A stretch of DNA of 64,000 nucleotides from JAWXUK01 sp044432725 (GTDB lineage: Bacteria; Bacillota; Clostridia; Oscillospirales; Oscillospiraceae): the NCBI GenBank assembly GCA_044432725.1, contig JAWXUL010000002.1:1-64000 (forward strand), given 5' to 3'. Within the stretch, counting starts at the first letter, position 1; the number at the start of each line of letters is the position of its first letter. Of the stretch, positions 15,499-24,472 are shown piece by piece. The position numbers were made by a program, and so were the translations under genes. The notes beneath the pieces were generated by a model that was given only the letters and a program-made list of their open reading frames with translations, was not told where the DNA came from and ran no database searches.

Positions 15499-18147
15499 TT
15501 ATAATCCATCTCTTGACAAATCATTTACCATAGAAAGTTTTTTAATTTGGAAATAGGTCAAAAGATTTGTAATGATAGCAAAAATCACTGTGAGGACTGC
15601 TGCTGTGAAGAAATGGTTCACTGAAATCAAACGGTAAAACATCATATGCTCTGGCTCTAAGCTATTCATGAGCCAGAGATAAAGGTTTTGTCCTAAGACC
15701 ATGCCAAAACTTAAGGCAAAAAAAGTATAAAACAAATTTTCTCGATAAACATATGCCAAAAGTTCTTTGTCATGGAGACCATTCACTTTGAGTAGTGCCA
15801 GTTCTTCCCGTCTGCTTTCAAAATTATTACGGCATAATTGGAGCATAATGAAAAAGGTGAGAAGGGAAAAAAGAATCACTGCAATTTGTAGCACTTTTTT
15901 TAAAAGATGATCTTTTTCTAAGAGGTTCTGACTCTCTTCTTCTAAGAGGGTCACTTTATCTACACCAGATAAATTTTCTGTCACTTCCACAAATTCCCTG
16001 AGAAGGTCAGGATTTTCTTCTATTTCACTGGAAAACTCCACCATCACAAGGGGGGTGAGAAGGGCATCAATCCCCAAGGTTTCCCAATAGGAAGCAGTGG
16101 TATACAGGCGCATTTCTGTGTATTGCTCCTGAATACTAGAGACAATCATTGATTTATCTTCAGTGACTGCTATGCTGTCTCCTAGATTTACTGCTAATAT
16201 TTCTTTGATTTTCTGGGGTAAAATCACTCCTGCTTTTGGCATGAAATAAGCTTGCCACGGCCCCAAACAAAAGTTGATTCTTTCGTTGCCTTGGCTGTCT
16301 GTGGGGAAAACAATCATTTCTCCTTGTGCTTTTCCTGTACCAGTGGAAAGGGGCAGAGTGGCTGTTTCTACGATGGTGTAATGATTTTCTAGGTGATAAG
16401 AAGCAAGATGGCTTTTTACTTGGAGCAATTCTGTTGGGATGTAGTCATCTACCATGGTGATTTCCATGGAGTATAAATAAATTTTCTCGTATTGGCGATT
16501 TGCCAGCTGAATAAATGAATCTCCACAAGCCAAGGCGACGACAAGAAGGGCTGTGCCAAGGGAAATAGCGGATACCTGTAAAAGAAATCGTAATTTGTGA
16601 CGAAACAGACTCCTCATAGCTATTTTTTGATTGAAATTGAGTTCAGACCAAAGGATATGATTTTTTTCTAAAAATATCTTTTTCCCTAATAGAGGGGCTT
16701 TCTTTGACAGTAGGGTCAGAGGATATTGTTTCACCACAAAAAAACAGGGTACTAGCCCTACCACTCCAGCTAGGAAAGTGACTAAGAGAAGATGAAAGAA
16801 AAAGGGCTCTGGGGGCAGAGAAAATTCTCCCATAAGATAATGTTCCTCCATCTCCCGGTATAAGAGAGAGGGAAGGAAGTGATAGGCGAGGAGACAGCCC
16901 AGTGCTCCACCCAGTAGGGCTGATATGCCAGAAAGGAGTGAATACTTTTTGTATATTTTTTTGAAATGATAACCGAGTGAAAGGTAGATTCCGATTTCTT
17001 TTCTTTCCTTGCTGATTGTTTTTACCATGATGAACAGATTGTGACAAAGGAACAAAGCGTAAAATAACAGAGTTATCACTGGATTAAGTCTTTTTAAATA
17101 GGAAGTTTCTTCGAAAAAAGCAAGCTTGCTAGGTGCTTCTTCTTGCCATGTGATGGTAAAGGTGGAAAAGAGAATGCGTTTACCTTCACGTTGTGCTGAT
17201 TCGTAGGCAAACAACTTTTCTTCGATGATTTCATAATTTTCTCGTTCAGCTTGTGCCATATCCACAATCAGTTCTGTGATTTTTTCTTCATATTGTGAAA
17301 TGTTTTCTTCTTCTGGGGTCAAATGCCAAGCTGAGGTTACTTTTACTTCTAATGCTGTCAATTCTTCTTGAAGCTGTGACATTTTTTCTTCCCCCATGGC
17401 AAAGGCGAGGGAAAGTGCTTGCTCTGCTTCTTTTTCTCTGATCAGGGCTTGGGAGACTGCTGTACTGTTTAGGAGCATTTCTTGCGCTATTTTTTCCAAT
17501 TCTCCTTGGATATACGCCTTTGATAAAGTATTTAGGCTTTCTGGGTTAATTTTTATAGAAATGTTGCTGTATTCTTGTAAAAATACCTCGTGCTTGAGAT
17601 AAACACCAGAAAATGCACTTGTTTCTTGAAAAATCCCTGCACTGCCAGAATAGTAATAGGGAGATTCTGCCACCCCTACAATGGTGAAAGTATCTTCTGA
17701 CAAGATATTTTCCTGAAGAATGGTGAAGGAATCCCCGATTTCCAAGGCTGTTTCTGCCAGAAACTCAGGTGAAACCAAGGCATCTGTGATGTGTTCGATT
17801 CCCTCTTGATAGGAGAGCAGATTCACTTCCTTTGGTAAAGAGAGGAGGGTTGTGCTGAGATTGTGACCCGTGATTTCCACTTTTACTTGGTGAAATGCCT
17901 CTACTATTTCCGCGAAATCTAAATTTTGAATGCCTTCTATCTCATCTTCTGAAAAGGGAATCAGGGAAGAAATACGCAAATCCTCGCCTTGGTGATCTCC
18001 ATAGCTTGCTAAAAAACTTTCTTCTGCTTTATAAATTCCCATGGACAAGCCCAAGGATAGCGCCACTGTTAGCGCTGCAGAAAGAACAATAGGCAGAAGG
18101 AATGGGTTCTCTTTTCTCTTCCAAAATGGGAATGGAAAATATTTCAT
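15499..18147 (-). CDS. ABC transporter permease with two FtsX-like domains
   Basis: An 882-residue permease. A signal-anchor helix (about 18-38) is followed by a large external domain with a Glu-rich coiled coil (about 240-330), an FtsX-like block of three helices (about 360-480), a second anchor (about 530-550), a second external domain, and a final three-helix FtsX block (about 765-875). This 2 x (1+3) layout matches MacB/LolE-type mechanotransmission permeases, which work on substrates at the outer face of the membrane rather than importing them. The ATPase gene lies 20 bp upstream on the same strand. Substrate unknown; lipid, peptide or wall-related cargo are all possible. Confidence 0.88.
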   Translation of the reverse strand: MKYFPFPFWKRKENPFLLPIVLSAALTVALSLGLSMGIYKAEESFLASYGDHQGEDLRISSLIPFSEDEIEGIQNLDFAEIVEAFHQVKVEITGHNLSTTLLSLPKEVNLLSYQEGIEHITDALVSPEFLAETALEIGDSFTILQENILSEDTFTIVGVAESPYYYSGSAGIFQETSAFSGVYLKHEVFLQEYSNISIKINPESLNTLSKAYIQGELEKIAQEMLLNSTAVSQALIREKEAEQALSLAFAMGEEKMSQLQEELTALEVKVTSAWHLTPEEENISQYEEKITELIVDMAQAERENYEIIEEKLFAYESAQREGKRILFSTFTITWQEEAPSKLAFFEETSYLKRLNPVITLLFYALFLCHNLFIMVKTISKERKEIGIYLSLGYHFKKIYKKYSLLSGISALLGGALGCLLAYHFLPSLLYREMEEHYLMGEFSLPPEPFFFHLLLVTFLAGVVGLVPCFFVVKQYPLTLLSKKAPLLGKKIFLEKNHILWSELNFNQKIAMRSLFRHKLRFLLQVSAISLGTALLVVALACGDSFIQLANRQYEKIYLYSMEITMVDDYIPTELLQVKSHLASYHLENHYTIVETATLPLSTGTGKAQGEMIVFPTDSQGNERINFCLGPWQAYFMPKAGVILPQKIKEILAVNLGDSIAVTEDKSMIVSSIQEQYTEMRLYTTASYWETLGIDALLTPLVMVEFSSEIEENPDLLREFVEVTENLSGVDKVTLLEEESQNLLEKDHLLKKVLQIAVILFSLLTFFIMLQLCRNNFESRREELALLKVNGLHDKELLAYVYRENLFYTFFALSFGMVLGQNLYLWLMNSLEPEHMMFYRLISVNHFFTAAVLTVIFAIITNLLTYFQIKKLSMVNDLSRDGL

Positions 18148-18167
18148 CTTTACCTCCTGACTATGCT

Positions 18168-18875
18168 TTAAACTTTTGGACTTAAATCTTTTGCTAAAAC
18201 GGGGGAATCATTTTCGATTATTTTTTCTATACTACCATCTTTTAAATAAATAACTTTATCTGCCAAAGGAACAAAACTTTTGTCATGGCTGATCAATACC
18301 ACTGTAATATCATAAAGATGGGCTATCTCTTGCAAAATTTGTAAGATATGCTTACTTGTTTCCTCGTCTAACGCTGCTGTTGGCTCGTCACAGAGCAGAA
18401 GCTTTGGCTTTTTCGCTAAGGCTCTGGCAATGGCAACACGCTGCTGCTCGCCTCCTGACAGTTGCGAGGGGAAATGATTTCTCCTGTCTTTCAGTCCCAA
18501 ACGATCCAAAATATCTCTCTCTTGAAGAGGTGCCACAGCAACTTTCGTCGCTATTTCCACATTTTCCAAGGCTGTCAGCTTGGGTAAAAGATGATATTGT
18601 TGAAACACAAAACCAACATCTCTTCTGCGATAAGATGTGAGCTGTTTGGAATTAAAATCTGTAATTTCTTTCCCGCCCACGTGAATGGTTCCAGAACTGC
18701 AACTGTCTATACCTCCTAAAAGGTTTAAGATTGTGGTTTTACCCCCACCGGAAGGACCTAAAATCAGTGTAAAATCACCTTTTTCTAATTGAAAAGAAAT
18801 ATCTTCTACAGCATGGACCAAGATCTCCCCCATCTGATAAGATCGACTGACTTTTTCTAAGGAAATAAATGACAT
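18168..18875 (-). CDS. ABC transporter ATP-binding protein (MacB/LolD type)
   Basis: A 235-residue ATPase that powers the FtsX-like permease downstream. Walker A GPSGGGKTT at about 40-48, Q-loop FVFQQYHLLP, signature LSGGEQQRVAIARAL, Walker B LLLCDEPTAALDEET and the H-loop VVLISHD are intact. The open frame extends to 19079, but GGTGG before the ATG at 18875 and the family N-terminus (MSFISLEKV) fix the start. A minus-strand -10 (TATAGT, complement at 18934-18939) overlaps the xpt promoter. Confidence 0.93.
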   Translation of the reverse strand: MSFISLEKVSRSYQMGEILVHAVEDISFQLEKGDFTLILGPSGGGKTTILNLLGGIDSCSSGTIHVGGKEITDFNSKQLTSYRRRDVGFVFQQYHLLPKLTALENVEIATKVAVAPLQERDILDRLGLKDRRNHFPSQLSGGEQQRVAIARALAKKPKLLLCDEPTAALDEETSKHILQILQEIAHLYDITVVLISHDKSFVPLADKVIYLKDGSIEKIIENDSPVLAKDLSPKV

Positions 18876-18912
18876 TTTTTCACCACCCATTTGTAAATTT
18901 TTTAGATTACTA

Positions 18913-18941
18913 TTGCTTTTTTTAGATTCTTGTACTATAAT
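18913..18941 (+). promoter_or_regulatory. Sigma-A promoter of xpt, overlapping a divergent -10
   Basis: TTGCTT (18913-18918), 17 bases, TATAAT (18936-18941). A minus-strand TATAGT with a weak TTTACT 16 bases upstream shares the same bases (ACTATAAT), so the two promoters are face to face and may compete. The roughly 90-nt xpt leader has no purine-riboswitch core that I can find. Confidence 0.7.
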
Positions 18942-19035
18942 GGAAAATTGTAGGAAGTAAATTCTATAGCGAAAGACAGAGACAGTATTGGGGATTTTAT
19001 CCCGAATCAGGTGATCTGAAATGATGGAGGTATGT

Positions 19036-19617
19036 ATGGAAATACTAAAGGAACGAATTCGACAAAATGGGCGAATCATTGGAGACGAAATACTTCGTGT
19101 GGACAGTTTTTTAAACCACCAAATTGATGTGAAGCTGTTACAAGAAATGGCTGAGGCAATTAAAACTCGCTTTCAGGACAAAGAGATCACAAAAATTATG
19201 ACCATCGAGGCTTCTGGCATTGCAATCGGTTGTTTTGTGGCACAAGTGTTCGATGTCCCTCTGGTCTTTGCCCGAAAAAGCCAGTCTAAAAGTCTACCCC
19301 CTCTGGTTTACACAGCAAAGGTAGAATCTTTTACCCACCATAAAATCAGTGATATTATGATTTCTGAAGAATTTTTGGGCGCAGGCGACAAGATATTAAT
19401 TGTCGACGATTTCCTTGCCAATGGCGCAGCACTGACTGGCTTGATTTCTTTGGTAGAAGCTGCTGGTGCTGAACTGGTGGGTGTGAGTATTGCCATTGAA
19501 AAAGCTTTTCAACCAGGTGGCTCTACCTTAAGAGAACAAGGTGTGGAAATTTATTCCCTTGCCCGCATTGCTTCTATGTCAGAGACAGATGGTATTGTCT
19601 TTGCACCTGATATATAA
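19036..19617 (+). CDS. xpt: Xanthine phosphoribosyltransferase
   Basis: A 193-residue purine salvage enzyme making XMP from xanthine and PRPP. The PRPP-binding motif ILIVDDFLANGAALTG near residue 120 and the N-terminal MEILKERIRQNG..ILRVDSFLNHQIDV match B. subtilis Xpt (194 residues). ATG 19036 is chosen because GGAGG lies five bases upstream; ATG 19021 precedes that site. Usually followed by pbuX; here it is alone, between its own promoter and a terminator. Confidence 0.94.
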   Translation: MEILKERIRQNGRIIGDEILRVDSFLNHQIDVKLLQEMAEAIKTRFQDKEITKIMTIEASGIAIGCFVAQVFDVPLVFARKSQSKSLPPLVYTAKVESFTHHKISDIMISEEFLGAGDKILIVDDFLANGAALTGLISLVEAAGAELVGVSIAIEKAFQPGGSTLREQGVEIYSLARIASMSETDGIVFAPDI

Positions 19618-19648
19618 CAGATTACTTCTTAACGAAGAAAGAATCTCT

Positions 19649-19678
19649 CTCCCCTCGCCATTGGTGAGGGGAGTTTTT
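19649..19678 (+). terminator. Intrinsic terminator of xpt
   Basis: CTCCCCTC (19649-19656) pairs with GAGGGGAG (19666-19673), nine-base loop, then five T's. Confidence 0.88.
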
Positions 19679-19736
19679 CTTTCCCTTTCACTGGAAAGAA
19701 CATTTAATTAGACAATAGAATTTTCTCTTTGTTCCT

Positions 19737-21716
19737 TTACAAAGTTCGCTTGAACTTTTTTTCTAAGTCTTTTTTTGTGAGAGAGGCAACAATGGGTCTG
19801 CCGTGGGGACAATGACGTACCTTGTCTTCCATAATGATTTTTGCCAGCAAATTTTGTTCGCTTTCATGGGTGTCATAGCCAGCCTTGATGGCACTTTGAC
19901 AGGCGATGGAGTGAAGGAGGGAATCTCTTGCTGATGTTGGGTCGGGTGTATCACCGTTTTTTAATTTCTGGACAAGTTCCACCAGAGTCTCACTGATTTT
20001 TTCTAAAGGGATATCATAGGGCGCTTCACGAATAATCACGGCATCCTGTGAGAATTCTTCCACATCAAAGGAAAATTCTTTTAATAAAGGGATATTTTCT
20101 AATAATATAGCTTTTTCTTCTGGTGCCAACTGCAATACCTGTGGTTTTAATAACACTTGCGCCATTGGGGTGTATTCCTGACTCTTTATCCGTTCAAAAT
20201 TCATGCGTTCGTGGGCTGCGTGCTTGTCCACAAAATAAATTTCGTCCTCTACTTCGATGACGATATAGGTTTTGAAAAATTCTCCCACCACTCGCCAAGA
20301 AGGCTCCATAGGTTCTATGGTCTCTTCCACATAATCCTCCTCCAGATGACGAAGGGATTTTTCTGGATTTCTGACCAAAGTCGTTTCTTCTGGCTTTTCT
20401 TTTCTTACTTCTTCTTCCTTCTCTTTCAATGGAAGGAAAAATTGATTATTTTCTGCTGTGTCAATGGAACTTTTCCTTCTGGGAAGCGTTTCCTCTTCTT
20501 CTAATTCTTCCTCTTCTAAGGAGGAAAACCCATTGAAATTGTAATCTATTTTCGGTATATTACTAGTTGTATTTTCTTTCCTTGGATTGGGCACTGAAAA
20601 GGAAGTTTGAGATTCCTCAGCAAGGGGGCTTTGTAGTATCGCTGTGTGACTGGGATAGGGAGGTACTTCTTTTTCAAGAAGAGAAGAAGGTATACTATTT
20701 GTATTCTTTGATGTTAATTCTACTTTTTGTATGTCCTTATGTTGTTTCAGTCCACTTTTTACAGCCTGATAAACGAGCTGAAAAACCTCTTTTTCACGGG
20801 CAAATTTTACCGTGGTTTTGGCTGGATGGACATTTACATCTAAATCTTCAAAGGGTAGCTGTATATATAAGACAAGGGCTGGAAAACGTCCCACCATTTT
20901 TTGATTTTCGTAACCATTCTCCACAGCAGCTGCCAAGAGTGGGGATTTGATATATCTCCCATTGACAAAAAAATGTTGATAGGAGCGAGAAGCTCGACAA
21001 CAGGAAGGGAGAGAAACAAAGCCCTCTACCTTGCTCTCTAAGTCGGAAAGAGAGATTTCTCGCAGTCCTGCAGCAATATTCTTCCCTAGCACATGAAAGA
21101 TGCCCGAGGAAATTTTCCCATCTCCTGTGGTGTACAGCTCCTCTTTTCCCTCTCGGTAATACTTGATAGAGATTTCTGGGTGAGACAGAGCCATTTCTTG
21201 TACCAATGCCAAAATAGCAGAAGCTTCGCTTCGTTGGGATTTCATAAATTTTTTACGAGCTGGTGTGTTGAAGAAAATATCAGAGACTTCCATGGTGGTG
21301 CCCACGCCTCTTTCTTTTTCTCCTTTTTCCTTCACTTCGCCCCCCTCTAGCAGAACATAATGGGCGAATTCCCCTTCAACAGTGGCAGAAATCGCCATAA
21401 CTTTCGAGACAGAAGCAATGGCTGCCAAGGCTTCCCCACGAAAACCAAGGGTTGCGATTTGCGCCAAATGCTCTGCTGATTTCAGTTTACTGGTGGCATG
21501 ACGGAGAAATGCTTTTTCCAGTTGAGAGGGGGGAATTCCTCTGCCGTTATCACGAACCACAAGCTTATCAGAAGATAGCTCCACTACAATCTCTGTGGCA
21601 CCAGCATCCACAGCATTTTCCATCAATTCTTTCACCACAGAAGCAGGACGCTCCACCACTTCCCCTGCTGCGATCATATTTGCGACTTCTGGGGCAAGTA
21701 TTTGTATTTCTTCCAT
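19737..21716 (-). CDS. mutL: DNA mismatch repair endonuclease MutL
   Basis: A 659-residue GHKL ATPase. The N-terminal part has IAAGEVVERPASVVKELMENAVDAG, DNGRGI and ATSKL/GFRGEAL. The C-terminal dimerisation domain has the endonuclease motif DKHAAHERMNFE (DxHAx2Ex4E) plus ACQSAIKAG and CPHGRP, so this is the nicking type of MutL found in bacteria without MutH. A Glu/Ser-rich linker (about 330-470) separates the domains. GGAGG precedes the ATG. It follows mutS by 44 bp. Confidence 0.97.
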   Translation of the reverse strand: MEEIQILAPEVANMIAAGEVVERPASVVKELMENAVDAGATEIVVELSSDKLVVRDNGRGIPPSQLEKAFLRHATSKLKSAEHLAQIATLGFRGEALAAIASVSKVMAISATVEGEFAHYVLLEGGEVKEKGEKERGVGTTMEVSDIFFNTPARKKFMKSQRSEASAILALVQEMALSHPEISIKYYREGKEELYTTGDGKISSGIFHVLGKNIAAGLREISLSDLESKVEGFVSLPSCCRASRSYQHFFVNGRYIKSPLLAAAVENGYENQKMVGRFPALVLYIQLPFEDLDVNVHPAKTTVKFAREKEVFQLVYQAVKSGLKQHKDIQKVELTSKNTNSIPSSLLEKEVPPYPSHTAILQSPLAEESQTSFSVPNPRKENTTSNIPKIDYNFNGFSSLEEEELEEEETLPRRKSSIDTAENNQFFLPLKEKEEEVRKEKPEETTLVRNPEKSLRHLEEDYVEETIEPMEPSWRVVGEFFKTYIVIEVEDEIYFVDKHAAHERMNFERIKSQEYTPMAQVLLKPQVLQLAPEEKAILLENIPLLKEFSFDVEEFSQDAVIIREAPYDIPLEKISETLVELVQKLKNGDTPDPTSARDSLLHSIACQSAIKAGYDTHESEQNLLAKIIMEDKVRHCPHGRPIVASLTKKDLEKKFKRTL

Positions 21717-21743
21717 GTATCCTCCTTTGTGGCAGCGAATGAC

Positions 21744-21759
21744 CGTAAATTAATTTACG
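21744..21759. repeat. 16-bp perfect palindrome between mutS and mutL
   Basis: CGTAAATTAATTTACG reads the same on both strands and lies just after the mutS stop and before the mutL ribosome-binding site. It has no T-run, so it is not a normal terminator. It could be a protein-binding site, an mRNA stem or chance in AT-rich DNA. Confidence 0.5.
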
Positions 21760-21760
21760 C

Positions 21761-24373
21761 CTATCCTAGTGTATGAAGTTTTTGCCGTAACTGTTCTAAT
21801 ATTTCCCAAGATTGTCTGGGGGTGAGGTTGTCCAGATCTAAGCTTCTTAGCTCTGTTACCACCTCTTTTTCTATGATTTCTTCGGGGCTGAGAGGCAACA
21901 CCACAGGTTCTACTCTGGGGATTGGTGGTTTTCCATCACTGGATTCTAATTCTTGCAAGATTTCATAGGCTCGCCCTATGACTTCCTCTGGCACACCAGC
22001 AAGTTTTGCCACTTGGATCCCATAACTTTGGTCAGCTGCACCAGGGAGAAGCTTTCGCAAAAAGAGAAGTTCCTCTCCTTGTTGCTTTGCCGCCAGATTA
22101 TAGTTGTTCACCAAGGACATTTCCTCTGCCACCACTGAAAGTTCGTGATAATGGGTGGCAAATAGCGTTTTGGCTGCGATTTTTTCACGACAATATTCCA
22201 AGACTGCCTTTGCCATCGCCATGCCGTCATAAGTAGATGTTCCCCGACCTATTTCATCTAAAACAAGAAGGGATCGTTCTGTGGCTGATTTAAGCAAGGT
22301 TGCCACTTCGCTCATTTCCACCATGAAGGTAGAACGACCAGCTGCCAAATCATCAGAAGCACCGATTCTGGTGAAAATCTGATCCACAATCCCAACTTGT
22401 GCCGAATAAGCCGGCACAAAGGAGCCCATTTGGGACATCAACACAATCAAAGCAACTTGACGCATATAGGTGGATTTCCCTGACATATTAGCGCCTGTAA
22501 TCACAGCGCATAGCTCTTTATTTTCCACAAAGTTACTGTCATTGGGGACAAAGAGTCCGTCTTTTAGCATTTTTTCTACCACTGGATGTCTGCCGTTTCG
22601 AATACTAAGGATGGACGTTTCCGTGATTTCTGGCTGAACATAATTGCCCTTTCTTGCCACAGTGGCAAAAGAGTTCAACACATCTAATTCCGCTGCTGCT
22701 TGGGCTGTTTCTTGAATGATTTTAATGAATTTACACACTTCTTCTTGTAACTTTTTGAAAATTTCATATTCCAACGCTGTTACTTTGTCTTTTGCTGTTA
22801 AAATCATATGTTCCAGATCTTTCAGCTCTTCGCTGATATAGCGTTCGCTGTTGGTCACCGTTTGCTTTCGCACCCAATGACTGGGGACAGCGTCACTTTG
22901 TGCCTTTGCTACCTCGATAAAATAGCCAAAGACTCTGTTATATCGCACTTTTAGATTGCGTATTCCAGTTTCTTCTTTTGTTTTGTACTCTAGTTCTGCA
23001 ATGAGTTGGGCGCCGTTGTCCACCACATGATTCAGCTTATCCACTTCTTCGTGGAATCCTTTGCGAATCATGCCTCCTTCTCGAATAGAAACAGGCAATT
23101 CCTCTTGCAATGCTGCCAAAAGCAACTCCGTAAGTTGTGGTAAATCTTCTAATTTCTCCTGAATTGATTTCAGCTTTTCGCTCTGTAAAGAGGAGAGTTT
23201 TTCTTTTAATACAGAAACTTTTTCCAAGCCCTCTGCCAAACCACGCAAATCTTTTGGGGAAGCAGAGCCATAGCCGATACGAGCAGTCATACGCTCTAAA
23301 TCTGGGATTTCTTTTAGTATGTCTTCTAAATTGGCTGAGATGCTCAAGTTTTCTTTCAATTCGCACACAGCAGATTGCCGTTTATTAATTTTCGACACAC
23401 TCAGTAAAGGGCGTTGCATCCAATCACGAAGCATTCTCCCCCCCATGGAAGTTTTTGTTTTATCCAGCACCCACAGGAGGGAGCCTTTCTTTTCACGACT
23501 CCACAGAGTTTCTGTGAGTTCTAAATTGCGACGTGTTTCCACGCTGAGTTCCATAAAGTCCTCAGCATTGAGATACTGTAAGGAGGCAAGATAGGTCAAA
23601 TCCATTTTTTGTGTTTTATGGAGAAAATGAAACAATCCACCTAAGGCACAAAGGATTTCTTTGGACTTTGGCGCAGTTTCTTCTGGAAATTGTTTTTTGA
23701 ATGCTTTTTTTCCTTCTTCTACCGAGAAGCCTTCTCCTTCTTCCAAAGGAAGGGATAAGCCTTCTTGGAGAAAATCACGAATCCATCGTTGTCCCATTGC
23801 CCCTGTGGACAGCAAGACTTCTTTGGGGGAAAATCTGCTTAGTTCATTACAGGCTTCCTGTATCACTGTGTCTGATAAGGTCATGTTCCGTAATAAAATC
23901 CGTCCGGTGGAGATATCACAAAAACAGAGAACAATCTCTCCCCAGTTTTCTACCATTTCTTCTGCTGTGGGGGTGTAAACCACAGCCAAATAATTGTTTT
24001 GTCTCTCTTCTAACATGGCAGTTTCCATTAAAGTGCCGGGGGTCACCACTCGGACAACATCTCGTTTCACGATGGTTTTGGTTTTACTTGGGTCCTCCAT
24101 CTGCTCGCAAATGGCGATTTTGTACCCCTTTGACACTAATTTTGCCAAATATGTTTCACTTGCGTGGTATGGAATCCCGCACATAGGGGTGCGCTCTTCT
24201 TCTGGCTTCCCACGGTCACGAGAGGTGAGGGTGAGATTTAATTCTTGGGCGACTGTGATGGCATCTTGGTGAAACATCTCGTAAAAATCCCCTAAACGAA
24301 AAAATAGAATGCTATCAGGGTATTGTTTCTTCATTTCAAAATACTGCTTCATCATGGGTGTCATCTCTGCCAT
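21761..24373 (-). CDS. mutS: DNA mismatch recognition protein MutS
   Basis: An 870-residue MutS1 protein. The N-terminal mismatch-recognition domain has FFRLGDFYEMFHQDA (the Phe-x-Glu wedge is FYEMF). Connector, lever and clamp domains follow, then the ATPase domain with Walker A TGANMSGKSTYMRQVALI, the signature STFMVEMSEVATLL and DEIGRGTSTYDGMA. AGGAG precedes the ATG. Transcribed after asp23/gls24 and fakA, before mutL. Confidence 0.98.
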   Translation of the reverse strand: MAEMTPMMKQYFEMKKQYPDSILFFRLGDFYEMFHQDAITVAQELNLTLTSRDRGKPEEERTPMCGIPYHASETYLAKLVSKGYKIAICEQMEDPSKTKTIVKRDVVRVVTPGTLMETAMLEERQNNYLAVVYTPTAEEMVENWGEIVLCFCDISTGRILLRNMTLSDTVIQEACNELSRFSPKEVLLSTGAMGQRWIRDFLQEGLSLPLEEGEGFSVEEGKKAFKKQFPEETAPKSKEILCALGGLFHFLHKTQKMDLTYLASLQYLNAEDFMELSVETRRNLELTETLWSREKKGSLLWVLDKTKTSMGGRMLRDWMQRPLLSVSKINKRQSAVCELKENLSISANLEDILKEIPDLERMTARIGYGSASPKDLRGLAEGLEKVSVLKEKLSSLQSEKLKSIQEKLEDLPQLTELLLAALQEELPVSIREGGMIRKGFHEEVDKLNHVVDNGAQLIAELEYKTKEETGIRNLKVRYNRVFGYFIEVAKAQSDAVPSHWVRKQTVTNSERYISEELKDLEHMILTAKDKVTALEYEIFKKLQEEVCKFIKIIQETAQAAAELDVLNSFATVARKGNYVQPEITETSILSIRNGRHPVVEKMLKDGLFVPNDSNFVENKELCAVITGANMSGKSTYMRQVALIVLMSQMGSFVPAYSAQVGIVDQIFTRIGASDDLAAGRSTFMVEMSEVATLLKSATERSLLVLDEIGRGTSTYDGMAMAKAVLEYCREKIAAKTLFATHYHELSVVAEEMSLVNNYNLAAKQQGEELLFLRKLLPGAADQSYGIQVAKLAGVPEEVIGRAYEILQELESSDGKPPIPRVEPVVLPLSPEEIIEKEVVTELRSLDLDNLTPRQSWEILEQLRQKLHTLG

Positions 24374-24427
24374 TGGTCTTTCTCCTTTTCTCTTTGGGGG
24401 ATTTTCTTTCTGGGCTGATATGTCTCA

Positions 24428-24465
24428 ACCCCTAAAACACCCCGTATGAGAGGTATTTTAGGGGT
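24428..24465 (-). repeat. Hairpin between fakA and mutS without a T-run
   Basis: ACCCCTAAAACACC (24428-24441) pairs with GGTATTTTAGGGGT (24452-24465), one mismatch, ten-base loop. On the minus strand it lies just after the fakA stop, but the following bases (TGAGACAT) are not T-rich. More likely an mRNA stabiliser or processing site than a full terminator. Confidence 0.55.
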
Positions 24466-24472
24466 AATGTTT

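Noticed and set aside
18942..19035. Possible purine riboswitch ahead of xpt
   Set aside because: xpt is often riboswitch-controlled, but this leader is only about 90 nt and I find neither the conserved loop sequences nor a following terminator.
18876..19079. 68-residue N-terminal extension of the ABC ATPase
   Set aside because: It would overlap the divergent xpt start and promoter, and the normal N-terminus with a ribosome-binding site begins at 18875.
24428..24465. Terminator between fakA and mutS
   Set aside because: The stem is good but no T-run follows on the minus strand, so it is listed as a hairpin only.
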